In this document: positions 33,389-40,581 of the stretch, piece by piece
Position numbering within the stretch: position 1 is the stretch's first letter
How the letters are laid out: every line of letters begins with the position of its first letter
Source: Actinomycetospora lemnae
GTDB lineage: Bacteria > Actinomycetota > Actinomycetes > Mycobacteriales > Pseudonocardiaceae
NCBI RefSeq assembly: GCF_028737315.1
Contig: NZ_JAQZAO010000004.1
Span: 310,001-374,000, forward strand
Length of the DNA: 64,000 nt
Direction: 5' to 3'
The notes under the pieces: model-generated
The model's database searches: none
What the model was told of the DNA's origin: nothing
Seen by the model: the letters and a program-made list of their open reading frames with translations, nothing else
Program-made: the position numbers and the translations under genes

Positions 33389-34900
33389 TCAGCGGTGGCC
33401 GGGGCGCCCGGTGCGGTAGTGCCCGGGATCGCGCAGCTGCAGGTCGCGACGGGTGAGGTGGTCGGGGCCGATCCGGTGCGCCAGGCGCCCGCCGTGCAGG
33501 GCGACCAGCCCCTCCTGCAGGGGCTCGTGGTGGGTGGAGGCCGTGGCGTCGACCAGCGCCTCGCCGACGACGTCGGGCCCGCCCTCGCGCCGGGCCGCGC
33601 GGTCGACGGCCTCGACCACCCACACGTGCTCGGGCAGGGCGGCGAGGCGGTAGAGGTCCGCGAGCGCCGGGTCGACGCCGCGTGCGAGCAGGCCCTCGAG
33701 GAAGTCGTCGCTGCGGATCACGTAGGTGCGGAACGTCAGCTCGCCGGCCGCGGCGGCGCGGGCCGCCGGCTCGTCGTCGTCGGCCCGGCGGAGGTAGCCC
33801 GCGAACCACAGCCGCCCGGCGGCCTCGGCGCGCTCGGCGGTGACGTGGACCGCGGGCAGCAGCGGCAGGATCGCCGTCTGCCAGGGGCGGTGGGCGTCCT
33901 CGGGCTCGGCGAAGGGGTCGTCGACCTCGAGGTAGGGCCCGCGCGCGTCGTCGTGGCGCCAGAGCGTCACCCGGCGGTCGTCGTCCGGGTGGCGCCGGTA
34001 GCCCACGACCACCCACGCGTGGCTCCGCGAGATGACGATCGGCGGGAGCTGGCTGTTGACGTAGCGGCAGAGCACCGCGCGCAACGAGAGCCGGCCGGCC
34101 TGCGGCTCCGCGCGCCCGCCCGACCCTGGCGGGGGAGCCTGCGCCGGCGGGGCGGCGGCGTCCGCGGCGGCGTCCTCGTCGCGCGTGCCGGGCAGGTGCA
34201 TGAGCCCCGGCGACAGCCCGAGGCGCGTGGCGCCCGCGAGCATCTGCTGCACCGAGAGGCCCTCGCTGGGGATCTGCCGGCCGACGATGACCCCGCCGAG
34301 CGCGGCGTCGTGCACCTCGGCGGTGAGCCGCCGCGGCAGGCCGTGGGCGAGGTGGGCGTGGCGCAGCACCATCCACAGCGTGGCGTGGGCGCAGCGCAGG
34401 TACTCGGCGTCCTGGCTGAGGAACGGCATCGCCGTGATCCACAGCGGATGCCCGAAGAGCGACACGCGCTCGGTGGCCTCGCACCGCACGGCGCCGGCGA
34501 GACCGGGCGGCGGCGCGATCATCGTGCGCCCCACCGGCGTCGAGGGCAGGGGGCGCAGCACGACGTAGCCGCGGTAGGCCTCGGGGCGCAGGCGGGAGAG
34601 GTCGTCGGGCACGTCGTCGGTGAACAGGTGCCAGCGGTGGCACACCGACGGGCGGCGGCGGAAGAGCCGCCCGTGGAAGGCGCCGTGCTCGCTGCGCCAG
34701 TCGTGGTCGAGGTGGCGCTGCTCGACGACGACGCGGCGCACCCCGTGCTCGCGGGCGAGCTCGACGACGCGCTCGAGCGGGCGGCTGCCCGCCTCGCCGG
34801 CGTAGAAGTCGACGAGCTCCTCCCAGGCCCCGGGCACGGTGACGTCGTAGACCGCGCCGGCGGCGTCGTCGGGCGACCAGGAGAGGAACGACCAGGTCAC
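33389..34900 (-). CDS. papain/C39-like cysteine peptidase-type protein (tentative)
   Basis: 503 residues, not matched to a named family. In order: Gln163 and Cys170 in SQDAEYLRCAHATLWMVLRH, His294 in SRSHAWVVVGYRRH, and Asp327/328 in GPYLEVDDPF. Order, spacing and local context resemble the Gln-Cys-His-Asp set of papain-fold peptidases, including C39-like proteins. A 45-residue Ala/Pro linker (about 245-268) interrupts the middle. The N-terminal 150 residues are unrecognised. It forms a unit with a 66-residue gene 21 bp upstream and converges on the trypco2 gene. Confidence 0.55.
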   Translation of the reverse strand: MTWSFLSWSPDDAAGAVYDVTVPGAWEELVDFYAGEAGSRPLERVVELAREHGVRRVVVEQRHLDHDWRSEHGAFHGRLFRRRPSVCHRWHLFTDDVPDDLSRLRPEAYRGYVVLRPLPSTPVGRTMIAPPPGLAGAVRCEATERVSLFGHPLWITAMPFLSQDAEYLRCAHATLWMVLRHAHLAHGLPRRLTAEVHDAALGGVIVGRQIPSEGLSVQQMLAGATRLGLSPGLMHLPGTRDEDAAADAAAPPAQAPPPGSGGRAEPQAGRLSLRAVLCRYVNSQLPPIVISRSHAWVVVGYRRHPDDDRRVTLWRHDDARGPYLEVDDPFAEPEDAHRPWQTAILPLLPAVHVTAERAEAAGRLWFAGYLRRADDDEPAARAAAAGELTFRTYVIRSDDFLEGLLARGVDPALADLYRLAALPEHVWVVEAVDRAARREGGPDVVGEALVDATASTHHEPLQEGLVALHGGRLAHRIGPDHLTRRDLQLRDPGHYRTGRPGHR

Positions 34901-34921
34901 GGCCGCCCCTGGCGCGACGAG

Positions 34922-35122
34922 CTAGTGCAGGCGGACGCCCTCGGTGTCGACCTCCGCGCGCAGCTCGGCGTCGCGGACCCGCGCGAGGTCGGCGCGGTAG
35001 CGCTGCTGGAGGGCCGGGTCGTCGAGGTGGAGCCGCGCGGCGAGGTCGCCCGCCGGCTCACCGGGCTCGACGATGCGCCGCCGACCCGTGCGGGCCGGCC
35101 CGTCGTCCGTACCACGCGCCAT
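34922..35122 (-). CDS. small hypothetical protein upstream of the peptidase-like gene
   Basis: 66 residues from ATG 35122, with GGGAG 6 nt upstream. Charged and helical (LDDPALQQRYRADLARVRDAEL). Probably co-transcribed with the peptidase-like gene that starts 21 bp downstream, so possibly its inhibitor, substrate or chaperone. No family recognised. Confidence 0.6.
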   Translation of the reverse strand: MARGTDDGPARTGRRRIVEPGEPAGDLAARLHLDDPALQQRYRADLARVRDAELRAEVDTEGVRLH

Positions 35123-35235
35123 GGCGTCTCCCGGGTGGTGTGCTCTCCACCCAGGCTACCGGCGCGCGGGCACCCCGGCGACGGGCCGACCTCGGACACC
35201 GCGTCACCGTAACCGCGGCCCCCGACAGCGCAGGG

Positions 35236-35673
35236 TCACGTCCCGAGCGAGGCGTCCAGCGTGATCGTGGTGCCCGCGAGCGCCTTCGAGACCGGGCAGG
35301 TCTTCTCGGCGGTCGACGCGAGCTCGGCGAACTTCGCCTCGTCGACGCCGTCGACGTCGGCGCGCAGCGTCACCGCGATGCCGCTGATCTCGAACCCGCC
35401 GCCCTTGGCCGGGGACAGCGTCACCTCGGCGCTCACGTCGATCGAGTTCGCGGTCATGCCCTCGCCGCCGAGCACCCCGGACAGGTTCATGGCCAGGCAC
35501 GACGAGTGCGCCGCGGCGATGAGCTCCTCGGGGCTGGTCTGGCCGTTGGGGTCCTCGGCGCGGGTGGGGAACGAGACGTTGAACTGGCCCGCGTTGGACG
35601 AGTCGAGGGTCACGTGACCCTTGCCGTCCTGGAGGCCGCCCTCCCAGTGCGTGGTCGCGTCGCGGCTCGGCAT
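35236..35673 (-). CDS. osmC: OsmC-family peroxiredoxin
   Basis: 145 residues with the two active cysteines of the OsmC/Ohr family: Cys59 (AAHSSCLAMNLS) and Cys126 (EKTCPVSKAL). Reduces organic hydroperoxides in the cytoplasm, using dihydrolipoyl or thiol donors. Length and the first motif are closer to OsmC than to Ohr. It lies 27 bp downstream of an OhrR-like repressor gene in the same direction, so it should be induced by organic peroxides. Confidence 0.9.
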   Translation of the reverse strand: MPSRDATTHWEGGLQDGKGHVTLDSSNAGQFNVSFPTRAEDPNGQTSPEELIAAAHSSCLAMNLSGVLGGEGMTANSIDVSAEVTLSPAKGGGFEISGIAVTLRADVDGVDEAKFAELASTAEKTCPVSKALAGTTITLDASLGT

Positions 35674-35700
35674 CGTCGTCTCCTGTCCATCTCGATGGGG

Positions 35701-36180
35701 TCAGCCGACGGACGACTCGCCGTCGACGCCGCGGAACGCGACCGTCGAGGCGGTGATCGTCCGGAGGAGCACGATGAGGTCCCGGCGGGCCCGGTCGTCG
35801 AGACCGAGCGCGCACCCGATCGTCCGGGGGACGTGCGCCACGCGACCCCGCAGCGCGCGGCCCTCGTCGGTGAGGTGCACCGTGACGGTCCGCTCGTCGC
35901 GGGGGTCGCGACGACGTTCGACCAGCCCGGCACCCTCCAGCCGCTTGAGCAGCGGCGACACGGTGCCGTAGTCGAGCGCGAGCGCGGCACCGACGTCCCG
36001 GACCGTCCGCGGCTCGGACTCCCAGAGGGTCAGGAGGACGAGGTACTGCGGGTAGGTCAGGCCCAGCTCGGCGAGCAGGGGCCGGTAGACGTCGGTGACC
36101 GCGCGGGACGCCGAGTAGAGCGCGAAGCAGGCCTGCTCGGACAGCAGCAGGTCGTCCGTCGCCCCCTCGTCCGTGCTCAC
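35701..36180 (-). CDS. ohrR: OhrR-like MarR family peroxide-sensing repressor
   Basis: 159 residues, winged HTH (about 55-110; TVRDVGAALALDYGTVSPLLKRLEGAG). Cys18 in QACFALYSASR is the conserved peroxide-sensing cysteine of OhrR. Oxidation releases it from DNA. Starts at GTG 36180, leaderless behind -10 TAGATT; a perfect palindrome fills the promoter spacer (36195-36211). The downstream osmC gene is the expected target, in the same operon. Confidence 0.88.
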   Translation of the reverse strand: MSTDEGATDDLLLSEQACFALYSASRAVTDVYRPLLAELGLTYPQYLVLLTLWESEPRTVRDVGAALALDYGTVSPLLKRLEGAGLVERRRDPRDERTVTVHLTDEGRALRGRVAHVPRTIGCALGLDDRARRDLIVLLRTITASTVAFRGVDGESSVG

Positions 36181-36186
36181 GGCGAG

Positions 36187-36215
36187 AATCTAGCGCACGA
36201 TCTCATCGTGCACAA
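36187..36215 (-). promoter_or_regulatory. ohrR-osmC promoter with embedded OhrR operator
   Basis: -35 TTGTGC (36210-36215), 17-nt spacer, -10 TAGATT (36187-36192), 6 nt before GTG 36180. The palindrome GCACGATCTCATCGTGC (36195-36211; 7-bp arms, 3-nt centre) covers the spacer, so repressor binding would block RNA polymerase. Confidence 0.65.
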
Positions 36216-36216
36216 T

Positions 36217-36489
36217 TCATCGGCGGGTGGCCTTGCGGCCGGTCACGCGGTTGTAGATCACCAGCAGGATGATCGCGAAGATCACCGACCCGATCCAGCC
36301 GACCGGGTTCGACAGGGTGATGCGCCCGGTGAAGAGCGAGAAGACCAGCCCGCCGACGACCGAGCCGAGGATGCCGATGCCGATCGTGGCGAAGATGCCG
36401 ATGTTGTCCTTGCCGGGGACCAGCGCGCGGGCGATGAAGCCGACGATGAGCCCGAAGACGATCCAGCCGAGGATGGTGAGGATGGTCAT
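36217..36489 (-). CDS. GlsB/YeaQ/YmgE-family small membrane protein
   Basis: 90 residues with three membrane segments and glycine-rich turns (GLIVGFIARALVPGKD, GILGSVVGGLVF), the form of this stress-associated family. ATG 36489 is supported by GGAG 7 nt upstream. The role is unknown; in other bacteria the family is linked to general stress and acid response. It lies upstream of ohrR in the same direction. Confidence 0.88.
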   Translation of the reverse strand: MTILTILGWIVFGLIVGFIARALVPGKDNIGIFATIGIGILGSVVGGLVFSLFTGRITLSNPVGWIGSVIFAIILLVIYNRVTGRKATRR

Positions 36490-36585
36490 TGACCTGCTCC
36501 GATCCGGGAGTACGTGCCGTGCAGCCGCCACGTTCCCGCGGATCACCGCGCTCAACCAGTCCCGGCGCGCCGTCGGGCGAGAGGT

Positions 36586-37566
36586 TCACCCCCCGGCCAC
36601 CGCGCCGAGCGCCCCCACCCCCGGCACACCGGACGGATCGGTCGTCGCCGCCAGGGACTCCAGGTCGTAGACCCGCATCGACGCCGCGCGGCCGGCCGAG
36701 CAGGTCAGCGGCGTCGGCGAGGCCACCCACCGCTCGCGGACGAGCGCGGTGACCGGGCCCCGCTGCGGGCCGCCGTCGAGGCGCACCGCCGTCAGCCCCG
36801 GCTCGCGCACCTCGACACCGAGCACGCGCAGGGCGTCGACGTGGTGCTCGTCGTAGGCCAGGCGGGCGTGGTGCTGCGCGGCCTGGGCGGGCGGGGAGAG
36901 GAAGGAACGCCCGCGCACCCAGGTGGTGTCGACCTCGCCGGCCGCGTAGCGCCGGACGACCTCGACCGCCTCGGTGGCCGGCACCCGGCCCAGCACCAGG
37001 CCGTGGGGGAGCAGGACGACGTTGGCGGCGAAGCGGTCGCCGCCGGTGTGGGTGGTCTCCCAGGTGCGGTCCGGGTACTCCATGGCGAGCGCGGCGGCGA
37101 CCGGACGCCCGCGCATCGCGCAGCACGCGTCGTGCCGACCGTGGGCGCAGACGAGGTAGACCGGCTCGCTCGACGGCGCCGTCACGGCCTCGAGGTCGGC
37201 CAGCGCCGCGGGCAGCTCCTCGGGCGAGCCGACCCGGCCCCAGCGCACCGACTCCGCGCCGGGCGTGGTGTCGACCAGGGCGAACCGGCCCCGGTCGGCC
37301 GCGGCCTCCCCGCGGGCGCGGGAGCGGCGGATGAGCTGGAAGCGCGCCCCGCGGGCGCGGCAGAAGGCGCCGATCGCGTCGAGGACCTCGTCCGGGTAGC
37401 CGGCGTCGCCGAGCGCCTGGTGACCCCAGGGGCCCGGGTGCTCGACGAGCAGCCAGCACCGGGCCGGGGGCGCGGTCGCGACGAACGGGTCGGCGCGTTC
37501 GCGGGCGGCCTCCGAGCAGCGGAAGGTCGCCGCGCGCTCGGGCTCTGCCGGCTCGGGCGTGGTCAT
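36586..37566 (-). CDS. sucrase/ferredoxin-like family protein (thioredoxin-fold, Fe-S type)
   Basis: 326 residues. Conserved motifs: CxxHGRHDACC (about 140-150) and HTGGDRFAANVVLLPHG (about 173-189), which in this family bind a 2Fe-2S cluster in a thioredoxin-like ferredoxin fold. It would act as an electron carrier or reductase partner. A candidate iron box centred 60 bp upstream suggests iron control. It follows the JmjC oxygenase gene in the same direction with 78 bp between. ATG 37566 is chosen over GTG/ATG codons further up. Confidence 0.82.
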   Translation of the reverse strand: MTTPEPAEPERAATFRCSEAARERADPFVATAPPARCWLLVEHPGPWGHQALGDAGYPDEVLDAIGAFCRARGARFQLIRRSRARGEAAADRGRFALVDTTPGAESVRWGRVGSPEELPAALADLEAVTAPSSEPVYLVCAHGRHDACCAMRGRPVAAALAMEYPDRTWETTHTGGDRFAANVVLLPHGLVLGRVPATEAVEVVRRYAAGEVDTTWVRGRSFLSPPAQAAQHHARLAYDEHHVDALRVLGVEVREPGLTAVRLDGGPQRGPVTALVRERWVASPTPLTCSAGRAASMRVYDLESLAATTDPSGVPGVGALGAVAGG

Positions 37567-37616
37567 CTCCCCGTCATACCCCGCCCGAGCGGCGATGGAC
37601 ACCCGGACGCCGAGAT

Positions 37617-37635
37617 CGAGGTAAGGATGACCTCA
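37617..37635. promoter_or_regulatory. candidate IdeR/DtxR iron box
   Basis: CGAGGTAAGGATGACCTCA; its 15-nt core matches AGGTWAGSCTWACCT at 13 positions, with intact AGGT and ACCT arms. It lies 50 bp before the start of the sucrase/ferredoxin-like gene, a normal operator distance. Confidence 0.5.
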
Positions 37636-37644
37636 CTCGCCGCG

Positions 37645-39000
37645 TCACACGGGGACGAGGACGCCCTCGCGCAGCAGCCGGCGCACGACGACGGCACCGT
37701 CGTCCGGCGTCAGGCCCGGCAGCTCGCCGGCCCGTGCCGGGTCGCCGTCGAGCAGGCGCGCGACCGCGTCCCGGGTGCCGGCGGGCAGGGTGAGCGTGCG
37801 GTCGGGCAGCTCGAGGACGACGGCGGCGTCGGTGCCGTCGGTGCCGTCGGTGGCACCCGGACGCAGCCGGTGGTGCAGGCCGCGCCGCAGCCGGACGGAG
37901 GTCGACGCGTCGGCCCCGGTCGCCGCGGCGGCCTGGGCCAGCGGGGCGACGGTCTCCGGGCGGTTGCCGTGCCACACACGCCGCCGCACGCTGCGGGCGA
38001 CGCGCTCGGTGCGCCGCGGGTCCGGCGCCGCGAGGGTCTCTGCGAGCCGGGCGGCGACCGCCTCGACGTGCGGGGCGAGCGCCGCGGGGTCGGCGGCGTC
38101 GATGCCCAGGGGCAGCGAGCCGCGCAGCTCCGGGTCGCTCGTCAGGGCGTTGAGCAGCGCGTCCACCAGCGCCCAGCGGGTGAGCACGTGCACGCCGATC
38201 GTCAGGTGCGCGCTGACCTCGCCCTGCGCGGTGGCCGAGTGCAGGTAGCCGCGCGGGAGGTACAGCGCGTCGCCGGGCTCGAGGACCTCGTCGATCAGCG
38301 GCTCCTCGGCGGCCCGGGCGGCCACGGCGTCGGCGTGGTCGTTCCAGGGCTGGGAGCGCAGCGGGTCGGGGTGCACGGGCGCGTGGACGTGCCAGCGCTT
38401 GGTGCCCGCGACCTGCAGGACGAAGACGTCGTGCACGTCGTAGTGCGCGGAGAAGCCCTGCGACGACGCCGGCGTGATGTAGGCGTTGGTCTGGGCCGGG
38501 TGCCCCAGCTCGGCGGCGAGGTCGGTGACGAGGTCGGCCACCGGCCCCCAGGTGCGGTGCACGCCCTGGAGCACGACGGTGTGGCCCTCGGCGAACAGGG
38601 CGGCGACGCGGTCGTCGTGGACCTGGTCGGACACCTCGGCGCCGACCCCGCCCTCGCCGGTGAAGTGGCGGGAGTCGACGACCTGGCCCTGCTTGGCGAT
38701 CCGCAGGAACGGCGTGCGCAGTCCGCGCCGCGAGAGCAGCTCGTCCACGGCCGCCAGGTCGAACAGGTCACCGAAGGCCTTCTGGTGGTCGGCGCCCTCG
38801 GCGTGCTTGGCCAGGTCCGCGGCCCGGGAGAGCCGGGCCTCACGGCCCCACGCCGCGGCGGCGAACTCGTCGAGGTCGCCGGCGACGAGACGCCGCAGCG
38901 CCGGACGGTCCCGTCCGGCACCGCGGTCCCCAGGGCGATCCGTGGAGCCGGGATCCGCGGACCGGTCGCCCGCCGGCGCCACGGTCGTCTCGGTCGTCAC
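37645..39000 (-). CDS. JmjC/cupin-4 type Fe(II)/2-oxoglutarate oxygenase
   Basis: 451 residues. The double-stranded beta-helix core (about 95-265) has the iron ligands H186-x-D188 (SAHYDVHD) and H254 (LPRGYLHSA), with Lys201 (GTKRWHV) as the likely 2-oxoglutarate contact. A C-terminal winged-helix-like part follows, as in ribosomal oxygenases of the cupin-4 family, which hydroxylate proteins. It starts 6 nt after the stop of an Asp-Gly-Ala repeat protein, so the two are co-translated; the repeat protein is a natural substrate candidate. The start is GTG 39000. Confidence 0.85.
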   Translation of the reverse strand: MTTETTVAPAGDRSADPGSTDRPGDRGAGRDRPALRRLVAGDLDEFAAAAWGREARLSRAADLAKHAEGADHQKAFGDLFDLAAVDELLSRRGLRTPFLRIAKQGQVVDSRHFTGEGGVGAEVSDQVHDDRVAALFAEGHTVVLQGVHRTWGPVADLVTDLAAELGHPAQTNAYITPASSQGFSAHYDVHDVFVLQVAGTKRWHVHAPVHPDPLRSQPWNDHADAVAARAAEEPLIDEVLEPGDALYLPRGYLHSATAQGEVSAHLTIGVHVLTRWALVDALLNALTSDPELRGSLPLGIDAADPAALAPHVEAVAARLAETLAAPDPRRTERVARSVRRRVWHGNRPETVAPLAQAAAATGADASTSVRLRRGLHHRLRPGATDGTDGTDAAVVLELPDRTLTLPAGTRDAVARLLDGDPARAGELPGLTPDDGAVVVRRLLREGVLVPV

Positions 39001-39006
39001 GGGGCC

Positions 39007-39444
39007 TCAGGCTCCCCCGTCGGCGCCACCGTCGGAGCCGCCGCCGCGGGCGCCACCGTCGGCCGGGCCGTGGCCCGCGCCGCCGTCGGCACCGCCGTCC
39101 GCGCCACCGTCGGCGCCACCGTCGGAGCCGCCGCCCCGGGCGCCGCCGTCGGCCGGGCCGTGGCCCGCGGAACCGTCCGCGCCGCCGTCAGCCGAGTTGC
39201 CGAACGCGCCGCCGTCGGCCGGGCCGTGCGCGCCACCGTCAGCGCCACCGTCGGCACCGCCGTCCGCGCCACCGTCGGCGCCACCGTCGGCGCCACCGTC
39301 GGCGCCGCCGCCCGCCGCGCCGCCGTCGGCCGGGCCGTGGCCCGCCGCGCCGTCCGCGCCGCCGTCGGCGCCCTGACCGCTCGCGCCGCCGTCGGCGGGT
39401 CCGTGCCCGCCGCTGCCACTGGTGGTGATGTCGTCGTCGTTCAC
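39007..39444 (-). CDS. Asp-Gly-Ala tandem-repeat protein (BatC-like), possible oxygenase substrate
   Basis: 145 residues from GTG 39444, with AGGAG 6 nt upstream. A short leader-like start (NDDDITTSGSG) is followed only by repeats: the octad HGPADGGA occurs five times, separated by runs of ADGG/GADGG and GGGSDGG. There are no hydrophobic residues to form a core, so it should be disordered or a Ca2+-binding-like Asp/Gly chain. It has no signal peptide. Similar short Asp-Gly repeat proteins are annotated as BatC in actinobacteria, without known function. Co-translation with a JmjC oxygenase gives the only functional clue. Confidence 0.75.
   Translation of the reverse strand: MNDDDITTSGSGGHGPADGGASGQGADGGADGAAGHGPADGGAAGGGADGGADGGADGGADGGADGGADGGAHGPADGGAFGNSADGGADGSAGHGPADGGARGGGSDGGADGGADGGADGGAGHGPADGGARGGGSDGGADGGA
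39012..39410. repeat. 12-bp tandem repeats encoding Asp-Gly-Gly-Ala units
   Basis: Imperfect tandem 12-mers of the form GCGCCACCGTCG (plus strand), grouped in larger units of about 66-90 bp that include the HGPADGGA codons. Expected to vary in copy number between strains. Confidence 0.75.
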
Positions 39445-39646
39445 GTCGGACTCCTGGAGTCGTCGCTGACCCGGGGCGGCCCGCGCGGTGCGCGGGCCGC
39501 GGTTCGCCGGGTTCCGGATGGGTCGCTGTGGTGGTCGCGGCGGTTGCCCGCCGACGACGGGGCCGTACCCGGCCGGGGGTGATCTCACGCGCGTGTGCCC
39601 CCGGTGGCGTGGTGCCGGCGCCGGGCCGCTGGCAGGGTTCGTCGCC

Positions 39647-40417
39647 ATGAACCCGGAGGGAACCGTCGGCACGCTCGTCCTCCTGCGCCACGGCCAGAGC
39701 GACTGGAACGAGAAGAACCTCTTCACCGGGTGGGTGGACGTGGCCCTCTCGCCGACGGGCGAGCAGGAGGCCCGCCGTGGCGGGGAGCTGCTCGCCGAGG
39801 CCGGCCTGCTGCCCGACGTCGTGCACACCTCGCTGCTGCGGCGGGCCATCAACACGGTCAACATCGCCCTCGACGTCTGCGACCGCCACTGGATCCCGGT
39901 GCGCCGTGACTGGCGGCTGAACGAGCGGCACTACGGGGCCCTCCAGGGCAAGGACAAGAAGCAGACGCTGGAGGAGTACGGCGAGGAGCAGTTCCAGATC
40001 TGGCGTCGCTCCTACGACACCCCGCCGCCACCGATCGACCCCGACGACGAGTACGCCCAGACCGGCGACCCCCGCTACGCCGACCTCGGCGACGCGCTGC
40101 CGCGCACCGAGTGCCTCGCCGACGTGCTCGAGCGGCTCCTGCCCTACTGGCAGGCCTCGATCGTCCCGGACCTGCGCTCCGGGCGGACCGTGCTGATCGG
40201 GGCGCACGGCAACTCGCTGCGGGCGCTGGTCAAGCACCTCGACGGCGTCGACGAGCAGACGATCCCGGGGCTGAACATCCCCACCGGGATCCCGCTGCGC
40301 TACGACCTGGAGAGCACCGGCGACGGCGAGCTGCGGCCCACCAACCCCGGCGGCACCTACCTCGACCCCGACGCCGCGCAGGACGCGATCGCGGCGGTCG
40401 CGAACCAGGGCCGGTGA
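39647..40417 (+). CDS. gpmA: 2,3-bisphosphoglycerate-dependent phosphoglycerate mutase
   Basis: 256 residues; interconverts 3- and 2-phosphoglycerate in glycolysis. The catalytic histidine is in [20 protein letters not shown] (H17), with [12 protein letters not shown] (about 90-101) and the second histidine in [10 protein letters not shown] (about 186). Start at ATG 39647. Marks return to the conserved backbone (Rv0489 position) after the accessory region. A strong hairpin terminator follows. Confidence 0.95.
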   Translation: MNPEGTVGTLVLLRHGQSDWNEKNLFTGWVDVALSPTGEQEARRGGELLAEAGLLPDVVHTSLLRRAINTVNIALDVCDRHWIPVRRDWRLNERHYGALQGKDKKQTLEEYGEEQFQIWRRSYDTPPPPIDPDDEYAQTGDPRYADLGDALPRTECLADVLERLLPYWQASIVPDLRSGRTVLIGAHGNSLRALVKHLDGVDEQTIPGLNIPTGIPLRYDLESTGDGELRPTNPGGTYLDPDAAQDAIAAVANQGR

Positions 40418-40449
40418 CGGCGCGGGCCGGTGACGGGCCTGTCGGGGGT

Positions 40450-40474
40450 GCTCGGGGGGCGGAGCCCCCCGAGC
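40450..40474 (+). terminator. strong hairpin terminator after gpmA
   Basis: Perfect 11-bp stem, GCTCGGGGGGC (40450-40460) against GCCCCCCGAGC (40464-40474), with a GGA loop; no U-tract. Confidence 0.65.
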
Positions 40475-40567
40475 GTGGGTGAACGGCGGCCGAACAGCAG
40501 GCCAACCCTGTCCCCCGGAGGCGTTGGACAGCTCACGCGGACGGCGCCCCGGGCGCCGACACGCCCT

Positions 40568-40573
40568 TACCAT
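40568..40573 (+). promoter_or_regulatory. candidate -10 element of senX3 (leaderless)
   Basis: TACCAT, 8 nt before GTG 40582; no clear -35. Confidence 0.35.
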
Positions 40574-40581
40574 CGGGAAAC

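Noticed and set aside
39012..39410. Regular short repeats resembling a CRISPR array
   Set aside because: Units are 12 bp and in frame, encode Asp-Gly-Gly-Ala, lack unique spacers of uniform length, and there are no cas genes.
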